This document shows positions 1 to 8,722 of a DNA stretch of 64,000 bases, piece after piece. Position numbers and translations under genes: made by a program. Under the pieces are notes generated by a model. That model was not told the DNA's origin. It saw only the letters and a list, made by a program, of their open reading frames with translations, and ran no database searches. The first letter of the stretch is position 1; each line of letters opens with the position of its first letter. This DNA comes from Paenibacillus spongiae. Lineage in GTDB: Bacteria; Bacillota; Bacilli; Paenibacillales; Paenibacillaceae. The DNA lies in the NCBI RefSeq assembly GCF_024734895.1, contig NZ_CP091430.1, positions 4,172,501 through 4,236,500 on the forward strand, read 5' to 3'.

Positions 1-91
1 AGACGGCAATGGCACCTTTGGCAACGATAACGCCTTTCTCCTGGAGATCCTCCAGCTTGCAAGCTTGTATCCAGTCCAAACGTTCGTTCAT
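1..91 (-). CDS. Rieske-type [2Fe-2S] protein, N-terminal part (NirD-like), cut by window edge
   Basis: Only the first 30 codons are present; the gene runs off the left edge. The ATG at 91 has an AAGGAGG ribosome binding site about 8 bases upstream. The visible protein (MNERLDWIQACKLEDLQEKG, then VIVAKGAIAV) matches the usual N-terminus of NirD-like or ferredoxin-like Rieske proteins: a short aromatic strand, a C-x-L-E-D-L segment, and a strand ending in A-I-A-V. The cluster-binding C-x-H and C-x2-H motifs lie outside the window, so the cluster cannot be checked. A nitrite reductase small subunit would fit the nitrate regulators near 19-24 kb, but that link is only inference. Confidence 0.5.
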   Translation of the reverse strand, partial: MNERLDWIQACKLEDLQEKGVIVAKGAIAV

Positions 92-166
92 CGTATCATC
101 CTCCTTCTGTGCTCTTATTGCCATAGGGGAGCCTTTTGTCAGATTAATACAGTGATCCTTACATGG

Positions 167-538
167 TTATTCCACATAAACCGATGAGATTCCTTCTGCT
201 GGGCTAATAACGGCAACCGTCCGCAGCACCCGGCGCCCGGTAAGACGCTGCATGATGGCAGTCGTCGGCCGATCAGCTTCAAATATCTTTTGTTTGAAGA
301 GTCTGCCCCCGAAGCTATTTAAAGCGAACGCAAGGCCGATTCTCATTACCGACCATTTAGGCGAGTGTTGCTTGCTCAATATCAGTCCAGTGCCCGGAGC
401 GCGCACGAGGGGTAAGCTCATCTTTACTATGGCCTTAAGAATAGCGATGCTACTAGCTGTCCAACCACAATTAGCGCGGACTGTTGAATTGGATAAACGA
501 CGCTTACAAATTCGGCTTATAGATTCTTTATCTTGCAT
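167..538 (-). CDS. Hypothetical protein, about 124 residues
   Basis: An open frame of 124 codons from ATG 538, extendable to TTG 547. I recognise no family. It is basic, rich in Arg and Ser, and has no signal peptide or clear membrane segment. No convincing ribosome binding site precedes either start. A 99-codon frame lies on the opposite strand over much of the same stretch (252-551), also without a ribosome binding site. The region may be a gene remnant or chance coding. It sits between the Rieske gene and the dgoD terminator. Confidence 0.25.
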   Translation of the reverse strand: MQDKESISRICKRRLSNSTVRANCGWTASSIAILKAIVKMSLPLVRAPGTGLILSKQHSPKWSVMRIGLAFALNSFGGRLFKQKIFEADRPTTAIMQRLTGRRVLRTVAVISPAEGISSVYVE

Positions 539-624
539 TAAATACAACTAAATATCGTGAATTTATGATATTGTTGCATATTATGCAATAATTTCACCTG
601 TGGAGCGGCAACGCCATCCATATT

Positions 625-692
625 GTTGTATGAAGTGCAACAATTCGGTCCTTCTGCTGGAATCACGGGAGAAATGTTGTACTTCATACAAC
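625..692. repeat. 18-bp inverted repeat with 32-base spacer
   Basis: Arms GTTGTATGAAGTGCAACA (625-642) and TGTTGTACTTCATACAAC (675-692) are complementary except for one position, which would be a G-U pair in RNA. Each arm is itself partly palindromic: GTTG at one end, CAAC or the like at the other. No T-run follows, so this does not look like a terminator. It may be an operator pair or an RNA hairpin in the gene-poor stretch 548-832. Apart from a weak 60-codon frame, I see nothing else there. Confidence 0.7.
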
Positions 693-832
693 TTCGCCAT
701 CTTCATCGAACGAACGAAAGAGAAGGCCCCCCCACACCTTCCGTGTGCGAATCATCATCCTAGAAGAATACTATCATTTTGATAAATATCTGCGATGTCA
801 GCGACATCATCGCCAGCGCAGCTCATGAAGAA

Positions 833-874
833 GGGGCAGCCCGCGGTCATCAAAGATGACTCTAGGACAGCCCC
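833..874 (-). terminator. Long-stem terminator after the enolase gene
   Basis: GGGGCAGCC is paired with the CAGCCCC side, and an inner GTCATC-AAA-GATGAC stem sits in the middle. It starts 7 bases past the stop codon of the enolase gene, and on the minus strand a pyrimidine-rich CTTCTTC tract follows. A hairpin with the same GTCATC/GATGAC core and AGGCTGC-type outer arms occurs at 12355-12396. Confidence 0.6.
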
Positions 875-880
875 TCGTAT

Positions 881-2014
881 TCACCACTCTGCGAACGCAC
901 CATCCTCATCGTAAAGCCTTGGCGTATCCCAATCGCCGCCATAGGACCGTTCGATCAAAGCTTCTTCATTGATTTCAATGCCAAGTCCAGGCCCTTCCGG
1001 CAGTGCTATATAACCGTTCTCAACGACAAAAGGCCGCTTCAGATAGCCTTCACCCAGATCCCATCGTTCAGCCATAGACGGATGCTCCTGGATTAAGAAA
1101 TTCGGCGTGCACGCATCCAGCTGCAAGCAGGATGCGAGCGATATGGGACCGAGTGGATTATGCGGAGCGATAGAAGCATAGTACACTTCCGCCATGGCAG
1201 CGATTTTCTTGGCTTCGAAGATTCCACCGGCGTGGCACAGATCCGGTTGAACAATGGCAACCGCCTGTTTCTCCAGCGCTTCTCGAAAACCCCATCTGGT
1301 GAACAAGCGCTCTCCGGTCGCGATTGGAATTGAAGTGGATTGGGCAATGCGAACCAGTGTATCGACGTTATCCGGGAGGCACGGCTCTTCGATGAACATC
1401 GGATAATACGGCTCGTAAGCTTGAGCCAGCCGAATGGCCATGGCAGGACTTACGCGGCCGTGAAAATCGATTGCGATATCAAGCTCACTTCCTGCAGCTT
1501 CACGAATAGCCGCAAGCTTGGCGACCTGGCCCTCTAAGAACCGGAGCGTGTCCACATTCCTGACCGGGGCATCGACTCCGATCTTGATGGCCGTAAATCC
1601 TGCATCGACTTTGCGTATGGCGTTCGCCGCCATTTCCTCCGGGGTTGCGCCTCCGCAGTGGCTGTACATGCGAATCTTGTCGCGGCATCGGCCGCCAAGC
1701 ATTTCATATACGGGCATGTTGTAATATTTCCCCTTGATGTCCCACATCGCTTGTTCCACGCCGCTGAGCGCGCTCACCAATACCGGACCCCCGCGGTAGA
1801 ACGTCCCCCGGTACATGACCTGCCAATGATGCTCGATCCGGAGCGGATCTTCGCCGATCAAGTAACGTTTGAGCTCTTCAACGGCTGTCGCCACCGTCAA
1901 TGCGCGGCCTTCGACGATCGGCTCTCCCCATCCGGCTATGCCTTCATCGGTTTCGATCTTCAGAAACAACCATCTCGGCTTAACATGGAACAGCTTTAAA
2001 TCCGTTATTTTCAT
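881..2014 (-). CDS. dgoD: D-galactonate dehydratase-like enolase-superfamily enzyme
   Basis: A 377-residue protein collinear with E. coli DgoD from end to end. It carries the family's metal ligands and catalytic residues at the same numbers: D183 and H185 (in IDFHGR), E209 (FIEEP), E235 (ATGER) and H285 (APHNPLGP). DgoD dehydrates D-galactonate to 2-keto-3-deoxygalactonate in the cytoplasm. The start is supported by an AGGAGG site 7 bases upstream of ATG 2014. It is the last gene of a leftward operon after SBP, two permeases and an SDR enzyme, and a terminator follows. Related acid-sugar dehydratases (arabinonate, mannonate types) share these motifs, so the exact sugar acid is not certain. 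Confidence 0.8.
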   Translation of the reverse strand: MKITDLKLFHVKPRWLFLKIETDEGIAGWGEPIVEGRALTVATAVEELKRYLIGEDPLRIEHHWQVMYRGTFYRGGPVLVSALSGVEQAMWDIKGKYYNMPVYEMLGGRCRDKIRMYSHCGGATPEEMAANAIRKVDAGFTAIKIGVDAPVRNVDTLRFLEGQVAKLAAIREAAGSELDIAIDFHGRVSPAMAIRLAQAYEPYYPMFIEEPCLPDNVDTLVRIAQSTSIPIATGERLFTRWGFREALEKQAVAIVQPDLCHAGGIFEAKKIAAMAEVYYASIAPHNPLGPISLASCLQLDACTPNFLIQEHPSMAERWDLGEGYLKRPFVVENGYIALPEGPGLGIEINEEALIERSYGGDWDTPRLYDEDGAFAEW

Positions 2015-2042
2015 GATATTGACCTCCTATTGTGATCACGTA

Positions 2043-2816
2043 TCAAGATCGTTCAGCCCAAACCGGAAGCAGCGCGCCCCCATCCATATACAAGGTCGTT
2101 CCAGTTATATATCCGGCACTGTCGGAAGCAAGATATACCGCCGCCTCTCCGACCTCCATCGGCGTCGCAAACCTGCCGAGCGGAATCCGCGACGAGACGG
2201 AATCGATATAAGGCTTGGCCTTCACTTGATCTACCTTCTCGATCATCGTATAGCCCGGAGCAATCCCCGTCACCCGTATTCCATGGGCAGCCAGATCGAG
2301 CGCCATGTTCATCGTTAATTTGTTGACAGCTGCTTTGGCCGCCGCATATACGGTCGAATTGGACCACGTGCCGGAAGCATGGTTGGAGCTGATATTGATG
2401 ATCGCCCCTTTCGTGCCCTGTCCGACCATCAGCCTTGCGGCATGCTGCGAGCAGAAATACAGTCCCTTCAAATCGGTGTTCATCACTTCGTCGTACAGCT
2501 CTGGCGTCGTCTCCAGGAAAGGCTTCATACGCGTAATGCCGGAATTATTGACATGAACATCCAGTCGCTTGAAGCGCGCGGAGAACTGTCGGAATAAGGA
2601 TTCGATACCCGCCATGCCCGATATATCCGCTTGTACCGCTTCTGCGGATCCACCGGAATCTCTGATTAACCGAACCGTCTCCTCAGCCATGTCCGCACTT
2701 TGGTTATAATGGACGCATACCTCGTATCCGGCTCGCGCGAATGCGAGCGCGATGCCTCTTCCGATCCCTCTTCCTGCCCCCGTAACAAGCGCTACCTTAT
2801 TGTCCATCCTCTCCAC
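2043..2816 (-). CDS. SDR-family oxidoreductase (sugar dehydrogenase-like)
   Basis: A classical short-chain dehydrogenase of 257 residues. The Rossmann motif TGAGRGIG is at 12-19, NNSG near 90-93, the catalytic Ser at 143/144, and Y157-x3-K161. It uses NAD(P)H and is cytoplasmic. The gene sits between the sugar permeases and the galactonate-dehydratase-like gene, so it probably oxidises the imported sugar or its lactone; this is inference from context. The start is unclear: GTG 2816 has GGGAG 4 bases upstream, while ATG 2807 (three codons later) has a GGAG only 3 bases away. Glucose/galactose 1-dehydrogenase and 3-oxoacyl-ACP reductase members are hard to tell apart by motif. Confidence 0.75.
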   Translation of the reverse strand: MERMDNKVALVTGAGRGIGRGIALAFARAGYEVCVHYNQSADMAEETVRLIRDSGGSAEAVQADISGMAGIESLFRQFSARFKRLDVHVNNSGITRMKPFLETTPELYDEVMNTDLKGLYFCSQHAARLMVGQGTKGAIINISSNHASGTWSNSTVYAAAKAAVNKLTMNMALDLAAHGIRVTGIAPGYTMIEKVDQVKAKPYIDSVSSRIPLGRFATPMEVGEAAVYLASDSAGYITGTTLYMDGGALLPVWAERS

Positions 2817-2861
2817 TTCACTCCCATCTTCCGATCCATAAGGATCCGCTATCGTTTACGC

Positions 2862-4178
2862 TCAACCTTTCAATCCGGTGAACGAGACGCCCTTCTCGAT
2901 CAGCTTCTGGCATGTAATAATGATGATCATGAGCGGTATCGTGGCGACAACGAGGCTGGACATGACGACATTGGCCCCCATGCTCTGCCGGTTCTGGAAG
3001 TCGTTCAGCGCTACCGTGAAGGTCCAAACCGACGGCGAACGGGCAATAACGAGCGGCCACAGAAATTCGTTCCACACGGCAATGAAGGTCATGACGGAAA
3101 CGACGGTGAAGATCGGGGCGGACATCGGCACGATCAGCCACCAATAAATCCGGAACTCCGAAGCGCCGTCAATTCGAGCCGCCTGCAGCAGCTCGCCCGG
3201 AAGCTGCTCGAAAAAGCCTTTAAATAAAAATATTACGATTCCCCATGCGGTATGCGGCAAAATAATCCCCCAAAGCGTGTTGACCAGATGAAGCTTATCC
3301 ATCGTCAAATAAAGCGGAACCAGAATGGCAATTTCCGGAATCATGATCGTTGCGACGAAGAACAGCGTAAGTCCGCTCCCGATACGTCCGCGTACCAGAT
3401 GCGCCAGGGCGAACCCGGCCATACCGCCAATGATGAGGTGGCTTATGATGGATGCGAATGTCACGATGACGCTGTTCATCAAGAAGTGCGGAAATCCATA
3501 CGAACCCTCGCTTCCGCCTGCAAATTGAGCCAATACGAGATAATTATCGAATAATCTCCGCCAGTCCTTCTTCTCGGTAATGGACATGACTTGCCCGGCA
3601 ATATGGGAAGAATCGGAGAACTTGCTCTGCACGGCGCCCGACAGCTCCGGAAGCTGCCCGGACAGCGACGTTTCTCCGCTATACTTCGGTCCGTTATCCA
3701 TCCATTCGAATTTCGTTAGTTCCCGTTCACGGATAATGGGGATCTTATTGCGCATCGACGTGTCGTTGAACAGCTGAGTCGGCACGATTTCGGGCCGTCC
3801 AGCCGTAAACTTATAGGAGGGCATGTCAGCTTCATATACGATGACCCCCTCTTTGACGCCGGTAACCGCGAGTGATCCGATGGCGTCATTCTGCATTTTC
3901 TTCCATGTAAACCAGATCGCCTTCATGGCATCCAGCTCGAACTCCTCGGCCTTGCTAAGCTCTGTTCCATCGTAATTGAGCGTGACAGATACCGCTTTCG
4001 GCGTTTCGGGTATCCATTTGGGCGGAAATTGATAAATTGTAATGTTGTCCTTCATAGAAGATCCGATCATCCAGATCAGAGGAATGACGGATACCACAAT
4101 GAATATTGCCGCGACGGAGTAGGAGACGATCTTGACCGATGCGGCGCCCCTCTCCCGTATGCGATTTCCAGCAGCCAT
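2862..4178 (-). CDS. Sugar ABC transporter permease, MalG type, with large extracellular insertion
   Basis: 438 residues, where MalG-type permeases are usually about 280. The first membrane helix is at 16-38. A hydrophilic insertion of roughly 170 residues follows (about 50-220) before the remaining helices, which start near 232. The EAA loop is present (QAARIDGASEF, near 335-345), so the core is a normal inner-membrane permease that contacts the ATPase. ATG 4178 has AAAGGAG 7 bases upstream. It follows the MalF-type gene after 28 bases. No ATP-binding gene is nearby; a shared MsmX-type ATPase elsewhere would be needed. Confidence 0.85.
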   Translation of the reverse strand: MAAGNRIRERGAASVKIVSYSVAAIFIVVSVIPLIWMIGSSMKDNITIYQFPPKWIPETPKAVSVTLNYDGTELSKAEEFELDAMKAIWFTWKKMQNDAIGSLAVTGVKEGVIVYEADMPSYKFTAGRPEIVPTQLFNDTSMRNKIPIIRERELTKFEWMDNGPKYSGETSLSGQLPELSGAVQSKFSDSSHIAGQVMSITEKKDWRRLFDNYLVLAQFAGGSEGSYGFPHFLMNSVIVTFASIISHLIIGGMAGFALAHLVRGRIGSGLTLFFVATIMIPEIAILVPLYLTMDKLHLVNTLWGIILPHTAWGIVIFLFKGFFEQLPGELLQAARIDGASEFRIYWWLIVPMSAPIFTVVSVMTFIAVWNEFLWPLVIARSPSVWTFTVALNDFQNRQSMGANVVMSSLVVATIPLMIIIITCQKLIEKGVSFTGLKG

Positions 4179-4206
4179 TGGGCAGCTCCTTTCCCTGTAC
4201 TTAGCG

Positions 4207-5115
4207 TCAATCCGTTCTGGATACTCGAATTTGTATATACGTGATGGCGGCTATAATAATGAACATGACGAATGATATCGCGCCTGCCACGCCGAATCGA
4301 AACTCCTTGAAGGAACTGTCGAACACGAGCATCGATAACGTCCGGGTCGAATTCGCAGGCCCGCCGCCGGTCATGATATACATCGGATCGAAGGTCAGGA
4401 ACACGCCGGATATGAACGCGATAAATTGAATGCCGATAACGAACTTCATACTTGGGAATACGATCGAAACCATTCGCTTCCACGGTCCTGCTCCATCGAT
4501 TTTGGCGGCTTCGATATTCTCGCTCGGAATGCCCTGAAGCGCGGAATAGTAGATCAGCATGCTCATCCCGGCTCCGAATATACCCGGCATGACGATGGCC
4601 CATTTAGCCATTGCAGGATCGTTCAGCCAGCCGTACGGACCAAGGCCGATAAATTCCAGCAAGTAATTAAGCAGTCCGTAGTCCGGATTATAGAGCCACT
4701 TCCACAGCAGATATCCGGCTACGGCCGGAACGGTTGTGGGCAGCAAATACAGCACGCGGATCGTCTTGTTCGCGAAACGAATTTCATTGAGCAGAATCGC
4801 TTGGACGATCGGAACCCAGAAGGTCAGGATAAAATAGATAAAGAAGAATGCAATCGTGTTCCACAGCGCATTCCAGAACTCCGTCGAATTCAACAGATAG
4901 CTATAATTGGAAAAGCCTACGAACTTCCCCGGTGGATCGATGACTTTGTAATCAAAGAAGCTCATGTAGACGGCCTGCACCAGCGGGTAATATTTAAAGA
5001 GCAAGAAAGCAATGACAGCCGGCGTCAGAAAGAGGATCGGCGTCCAAGGTATCCTCCTTCTTCTCCAGGATATTACGGGCCTTGGCTGCATTTTCGGCTC
5101 CATAACCGGTTTCAT
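4207..5115 (-). CDS. Sugar ABC transporter permease, MalF type
   Basis: About 302 residues with six predicted membrane helices. The EAA loop is near the C-terminal third (IEAAKIDGAGPW). It pairs with the MalG-type permease downstream and the binding protein upstream to import a carbohydrate. I chose ATG 5115 (MKPVMEPK), with an AGGG about 10 bases upstream. The frame also stays open to a TTG at 5157, which would add 14 residues and has a GAGGG nearby. The basic N-terminus (WRRRRIPW) just before helix 1 fits cytoplasmic placement. Confidence 0.85.
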   Translation of the reverse strand: MKPVMEPKMQPRPVISWRRRRIPWTPILFLTPAVIAFLLFKYYPLVQAVYMSFFDYKVIDPPGKFVGFSNYSYLLNSTEFWNALWNTIAFFFIYFILTFWVPIVQAILLNEIRFANKTIRVLYLLPTTVPAVAGYLLWKWLYNPDYGLLNYLLEFIGLGPYGWLNDPAMAKWAIVMPGIFGAGMSMLIYYSALQGIPSENIEAAKIDGAGPWKRMVSIVFPSMKFVIGIQFIAFISGVFLTFDPMYIMTGGGPANSTRTLSMLVFDSSFKEFRFGVAGAISFVMFIIIAAITYIQIRVSRTD

Positions 5116-5187
5116 CGATCCGCATCCCTTCGTTATAGCAGGCGGAGGAAGCGCCAAGCACCCTCATCTTCTTCCGCCTGCATCGAG

Positions 5188-6630
5188 TTACTTCAATGAC
5201 GCGTTATACGCATCGACAACTTCCTTCTGCGCCGCTTCCTGCGCTTTCTGCAGAAGCGTCATGACATCGGACTTCTCATCCGTCAACGCTTGCTGGACGG
5301 CCTTAACGACATATGGCGTCAGCCGTTCCTTCAGGTAATATTCCAGCCGGGAATCGGCTGCAGCCTTCGTGACGCCGTCAATCAGGTCCTGCGGAACATT
5401 GGTCGTATATTTCCCCGGGTCGACGTCCTTGCGGACGGACAGCAGGTTCGGGAATATGCCGTTGTCCATCTGGAACTGGTAATACTTCTCACGCACTTCC
5501 TTGGACATCATATACGTCACGTATTTCCAAGCCGCATCCTGTTTCTCCTTCGACGACTTCGGATTGATAATCCAGTATGCGCCGCCGATCTGAGACGGGC
5601 CTTTGCCCGATGGGCCGACCGGATAAGGCGCGAAGCCAAGATCGTTCAAATCGAGACCGTTCGCCGCATATTCGCCGAAACCGCCTGACGCTCCGTTCGT
5701 CATGGCCGCGCGCCCCTGGAAGAGATCGTTCATGTTATCCTGGTAGCTCTGGAGCACGTTGTTTTGCACAATCTTATGCGTCCATTTCAAATCCTTGTAA
5801 TATTGAAGCGCCTTAACGGTTGCATCGCTCGTAAACGTCAGCTTCACCGTACCGTCGGCATTGAGCTCCGTCAAATCGCCGCCGGCCTGCCATACATAGT
5901 ACTCGAACCACCAATCCGCCCATTCCATGCCCAGCAGTGTCAAGGCATACTGCTTCTTGTCCTCCTTCGTCAGCTTCTTGCCGAAGCTGACGACCTCGTC
6001 CCAATTGGCCGGCGGCGTGTTGCGGTCCAAGCCCGCCTCTTCGAACAGCTTCTTGTTCCATAACAGACCGGTCACATACATATCGTTGGGTAAGCCGTAA
6101 ACCTTCCCGTCAATGGTACCCGCTTGAAGCGAGGACTCGATAAACTGATCTTTGTCAGCATAACTTTCCCAATAGGGCGTTAGATCCAGCGCAAGCCCTT
6201 GACCTACCCAGTCGCCAATGATGGGAAAATGCGCGGCACTGTAGGCATCCGGTCCATTGCCGCCGGCCATCGCCGTTACGAACACTTCGCGGTCGTTCGT
6301 CCCTTGCGGCATGAGCTCATGCGTCACTTTAATATTCGGATTCGCTTTCTCGAATTCGCTGAACAGCTCTTCGGTAAGCGCCTTCTGAGGATCCTCCGGC
6401 TTAGGCGCATCCCACACCGTCAATTCGATAACCGGTCCGCTGCCTTCAGCGGCATTTCCCTCTGACGCTTTGTTTCCATCGTCCGGCTTGTTATCCGATG
6501 TTACAGGCGCGTTGGCGCCTTTCGATTCGGAGGACGTGCTGCCCCCGCCACCGGAGCAAGCCGAGATCACCAATACAAGCACAAGAACAGCAGCGGCATA
6601 AGCCCGTTTACCAAGCCATAATGTTCTCAA
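5188..6630 (-). CDS. Carbohydrate ABC transporter solute-binding lipoprotein (family 1)
   Basis: 480 residues from TTG 6630, which has a GGAGGA site 5 bases upstream. A longer frame to 6747 would only translate the structured leader. The signal peptide ends in the lipobox VISAC, followed by a Gly/Ser-rich linker. The mature part is a type-1 extracellular sugar-binding protein (for example WAIINPKS-like segments and a C-terminal helical region). It delivers a sugar to the two permeases encoded downstream. It heads the leftward operon and lies divergent from yesM-like/yesN-like genes, which probably control it, with a cre-like site between. Confidence 0.85.
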   Translation of the reverse strand: MRTLWLGKRAYAAAVLVLVLVISACSGGGGSTSSESKGANAPVTSDNKPDDGNKASEGNAAEGSGPVIELTVWDAPKPEDPQKALTEELFSEFEKANPNIKVTHELMPQGTNDREVFVTAMAGGNGPDAYSAAHFPIIGDWVGQGLALDLTPYWESYADKDQFIESSLQAGTIDGKVYGLPNDMYVTGLLWNKKLFEEAGLDRNTPPANWDEVVSFGKKLTKEDKKQYALTLLGMEWADWWFEYYVWQAGGDLTELNADGTVKLTFTSDATVKALQYYKDLKWTHKIVQNNVLQSYQDNMNDLFQGRAAMTNGASGGFGEYAANGLDLNDLGFAPYPVGPSGKGPSQIGGAYWIINPKSSKEKQDAAWKYVTYMMSKEVREKYYQFQMDNGIFPNLLSVRKDVDPGKYTTNVPQDLIDGVTKAAADSRLEYYLKERLTPYVVKAVQQALTDEKSDVMTLLQKAQEAAQKEVVDAYNASLK

Positions 6631-6645
6631 ACTGATTCCTCCTAA

Positions 6646-6712
6646 AAGTTTTTTGATTTTCGCTCCCGAAGGAGCGAGAGAAAAACTTGCCTCGGAAGCA
6701 TAAGCTTCGTTT
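6646..6712 (-). promoter_or_regulatory. Structured 5' leader ending at the ribosome binding site (copy 1)
   Basis: In the mRNA, AAGTTTTT pairs with AAAAACTT to form an outer stem. Inside it is TCGCTCC-TTCG-GGAGCGA, a 7-bp stem with a UUCG loop. The outer stem runs straight into TTTTAGGAGG, the binding-protein gene's ribosome binding site. Just upstream of the stem is GCTTATGCTTCCGAGG. The segment of 17 bases GTTTTTTGATTTTCGCT occurs twice here (6648-6664 and 6709-6725). A second copy of the whole arrangement is at 37871-37950. Confidence 0.6.
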
Positions 6713-6821
6713 TTTGATTTTCGCTTCCGAATCTTATTCAGCCACAACGTCAGTATAAGTAGTTGCGATAGCGCTTTCTATATAAAATTCTAACCTTTCA
6801 TTAGCAAAATTTTAATATGTT

Positions 6822-6838
6822 ATGAAAGCGCATTCCTG
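6822..6838 (+). promoter_or_regulatory. cre-like CcpA site in the SBP/yesM divergent region
   Basis: ATGAAAGCGCATTCCTG matches the Bacillus cre consensus WTGNAARCGNWWWCAWW at 15 of 17 positions. A weaker cre-like sequence (GCGATAGCGCTTTC, 6765-6778) lies closer to the binding-protein gene. Carbon catabolite repression of this sugar operon is likely but untested. Confidence 0.5.
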
Positions 6839-6913
6839 AACCTTTAGGTTTGTGATACAGTATCGATAACGATTCATGAGGATGAGTGTCTCATTATGTA
6901 GAGGAGGTGTCGT

Positions 6914-8722
6914 TTGCGATTTCGCAGCAAATTGATTCTGTCCTTCTTTATCGTCATCAGCCTGACAGCTACGATAATGGGTTATTCGTACTACCGGATT
7001 ACGAGTGAGGAATGGAAGACGACGACGCTCCAAGGGCTTGAACGGCTGACCGAACAAGCCGTCAATACGCTGAACCTGCACTTGAAGACGGTTGCAAACA
7101 CCGGTCTGGGTTACTTCATGGATATATCGCTGCAGAAGTTTTTGGACGGTCCACCCAGCTTCGAAGATCAGCAATATTACCGCAACAAGCTTGAAGGACA
7201 GCTGATTCAAAATCCGCTTATCTCATCCATTACAGTTGCCCGAATGGATGGCGAGCAATACTCCAGCACTTATTATTACAAACCCGAATTGCGTTCCCTT
7301 ATGAAAGATGAATTGAATCGTGTCGGGAAGCTTGCCCATCAGAAGGAAGGCGTTCCCGAGTGGACGGTATCCCTCACGACCACGAGAAGCTCGCTTACGC
7401 CGGTCAATACGATCAGCTATGTACAAGAGCTTAAGCGGATCACATCCAGCTCCCAGTATCCCGTCGGCGTTCTCAAGATCGATATCAACCCTACCGTTCT
7501 AAACAATGCTTTGGCCGGCTTAAGCGATTCCGATGGCAGCACGTATTATATGACCGATTCGAATGGCATCGTAATCTTCGCGGAAGATAGCGCGTTTATT
7601 GGACAATCGATCGCGAATAAACCGATTTTCCAAGGGTATAAGCAGGCTGCCGGCCGCAGCGGGACAATCAACTTTCGTTTCCAGGAGGACAACAAAGCAT
7701 ACATCGGCTTCTACCGCAAATTAAATGACGCTGGGTGGATCGTTCTCGGACGGGCACCGCTGGATCGCATTATGCAGAAGGTCAATACGTTCGGCAAGAC
7801 GGTCCTGTTCATCGCGCTGGTCAGCTTTCTGATTGCCATGCTGCTGGCCTCGATTATATCCGCTAGCGTCACCCGCCCTCTCAAGCTGTTGAATAAAAAA
7901 ATGAAGCAGGTCGAAATGGGCGATCTGCGCGCGGTTATCAATGTGACGGGAAGCGATGAGCTGGCGACGATTCAGCACAGCTTTAACAAGATGACCTACG
8001 AGATCCGGACATTGATTACGAAGGTGTATGAAACCGAATTGCTCAAGAAGGAAGCCGAAATCAAGGCGCTTCAAACTCAAATCAACCCCCACTTCTTGTT
8101 CAATACGCTGGGGACGATCGACAGCATCGCTGCAATTAACGGCGAGCCTCGCATCGGCTATATCTGCCAGTCGCTGGGCAATATGCTCCGATATAATCTC
8201 AACGGCGGCAGCTTCGCCACCATTCGGGAAGAATTGATGCAGCTCAATCAGTACTTGTCCATATATCGCATACGGTTCGCGGACCAATTCCATTATGAGA
8301 TGCATGTGGAGGATGGCATTCACGAGCTGACGATACCGAAATTCCTGCTGCAGCCGCTTGTCGAGAATGCGATTATTCGCGGCTTGGAATCGAAGATCGG
8401 ATATAAGCAAGTGCAGGTTTGCATCCGGCATGTCGATGACCGCCTGATCGAATTCGTCATTCAAGATAACGGCGTTGGCATGGATACCGCGGCTCTTCAA
8501 GCCTTGACGCAGCGTCTTGCGGATAAGACGGTGCTCCTCCCGGGCCGTACGTCCTCCAGGGCGATGATCGGACTGTCGAACGTGATGAGCCGGATTCAGA
8601 TGTATTACGGATTCAACGCGCAAATTCAAATCAAGAGTAAACCGGATTTAGGCACCAGCATTAGCTTTCGTATTCCGAAGCAAATGATAGGAGGCGCTCT
8701 TAATGAAGGTCATGATCGTTGA
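6914..8722 (+). CDS. Sensor histidine kinase, YesM family
   Basis: 602 residues. Membrane helix 1 (about 7-27), an extracellular double-Cache-like region (about 30-285), helix 2 (about 295-316), HAMP (about 316-370), then the His_kinase domain with H393 in NPHFLFNTL, and the ATPase domain with N485 (PLVENAI) and DNGVGM at 518-523. YesM kinases sense extracellular sugars, often with a binding protein, and phosphorylate YesN-type regulators. The TTG start has GAGGAGGTG just upstream. The gene overlaps the regulator gene by 20 bases. The usual H in LVENAIxHG is R here (LVENAIIRG). Confidence 0.9.
   Translation: MRFRSKLILSFFIVISLTATIMGYSYYRITSEEWKTTTLQGLERLTEQAVNTLNLHLKTVANTGLGYFMDISLQKFLDGPPSFEDQQYYRNKLEGQLIQNPLISSITVARMDGEQYSSTYYYKPELRSLMKDELNRVGKLAHQKEGVPEWTVSLTTTRSSLTPVNTISYVQELKRITSSSQYPVGVLKIDINPTVLNNALAGLSDSDGSTYYMTDSNGIVIFAEDSAFIGQSIANKPIFQGYKQAAGRSGTINFRFQEDNKAYIGFYRKLNDAGWIVLGRAPLDRIMQKVNTFGKTVLFIALVSFLIAMLLASIISASVTRPLKLLNKKMKQVEMGDLRAVINVTGSDELATIQHSFNKMTYEIRTLITKVYETELLKKEAEIKALQTQINPHFLFNTLGTIDSIAAINGEPRIGYICQSLGNMLRYNLNGGSFATIREELMQLNQYLSIYRIRFADQFHYEMHVEDGIHELTIPKFLLQPLVENAIIRGLESKIGYKQVQVCIRHVDDRLIEFVIQDNGVGMDTAALQALTQRLADKTVLLPGRTSSRAMIGLSNVMSRIQMYYGFNAQIQIKSKPDLGTSISFRIPKQMIGGALNEGHDR

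Noticed and set aside
252-551. Plus-strand open frame of 99 codons
   Set aside because: No ribosome binding site, no recognisable product, and it lies opposite another weak frame.
6631-6747. Upstream extension of the binding-protein reading frame
   Set aside because: It would translate the structured leader and repeats, and the lipoprotein signal begins properly at TTG 6630 with its own ribosome binding site.
7721-8629. Minus-strand frame of 302 codons
   Set aside because: Antisense to the YesM-type kinase, which has all kinase motifs.
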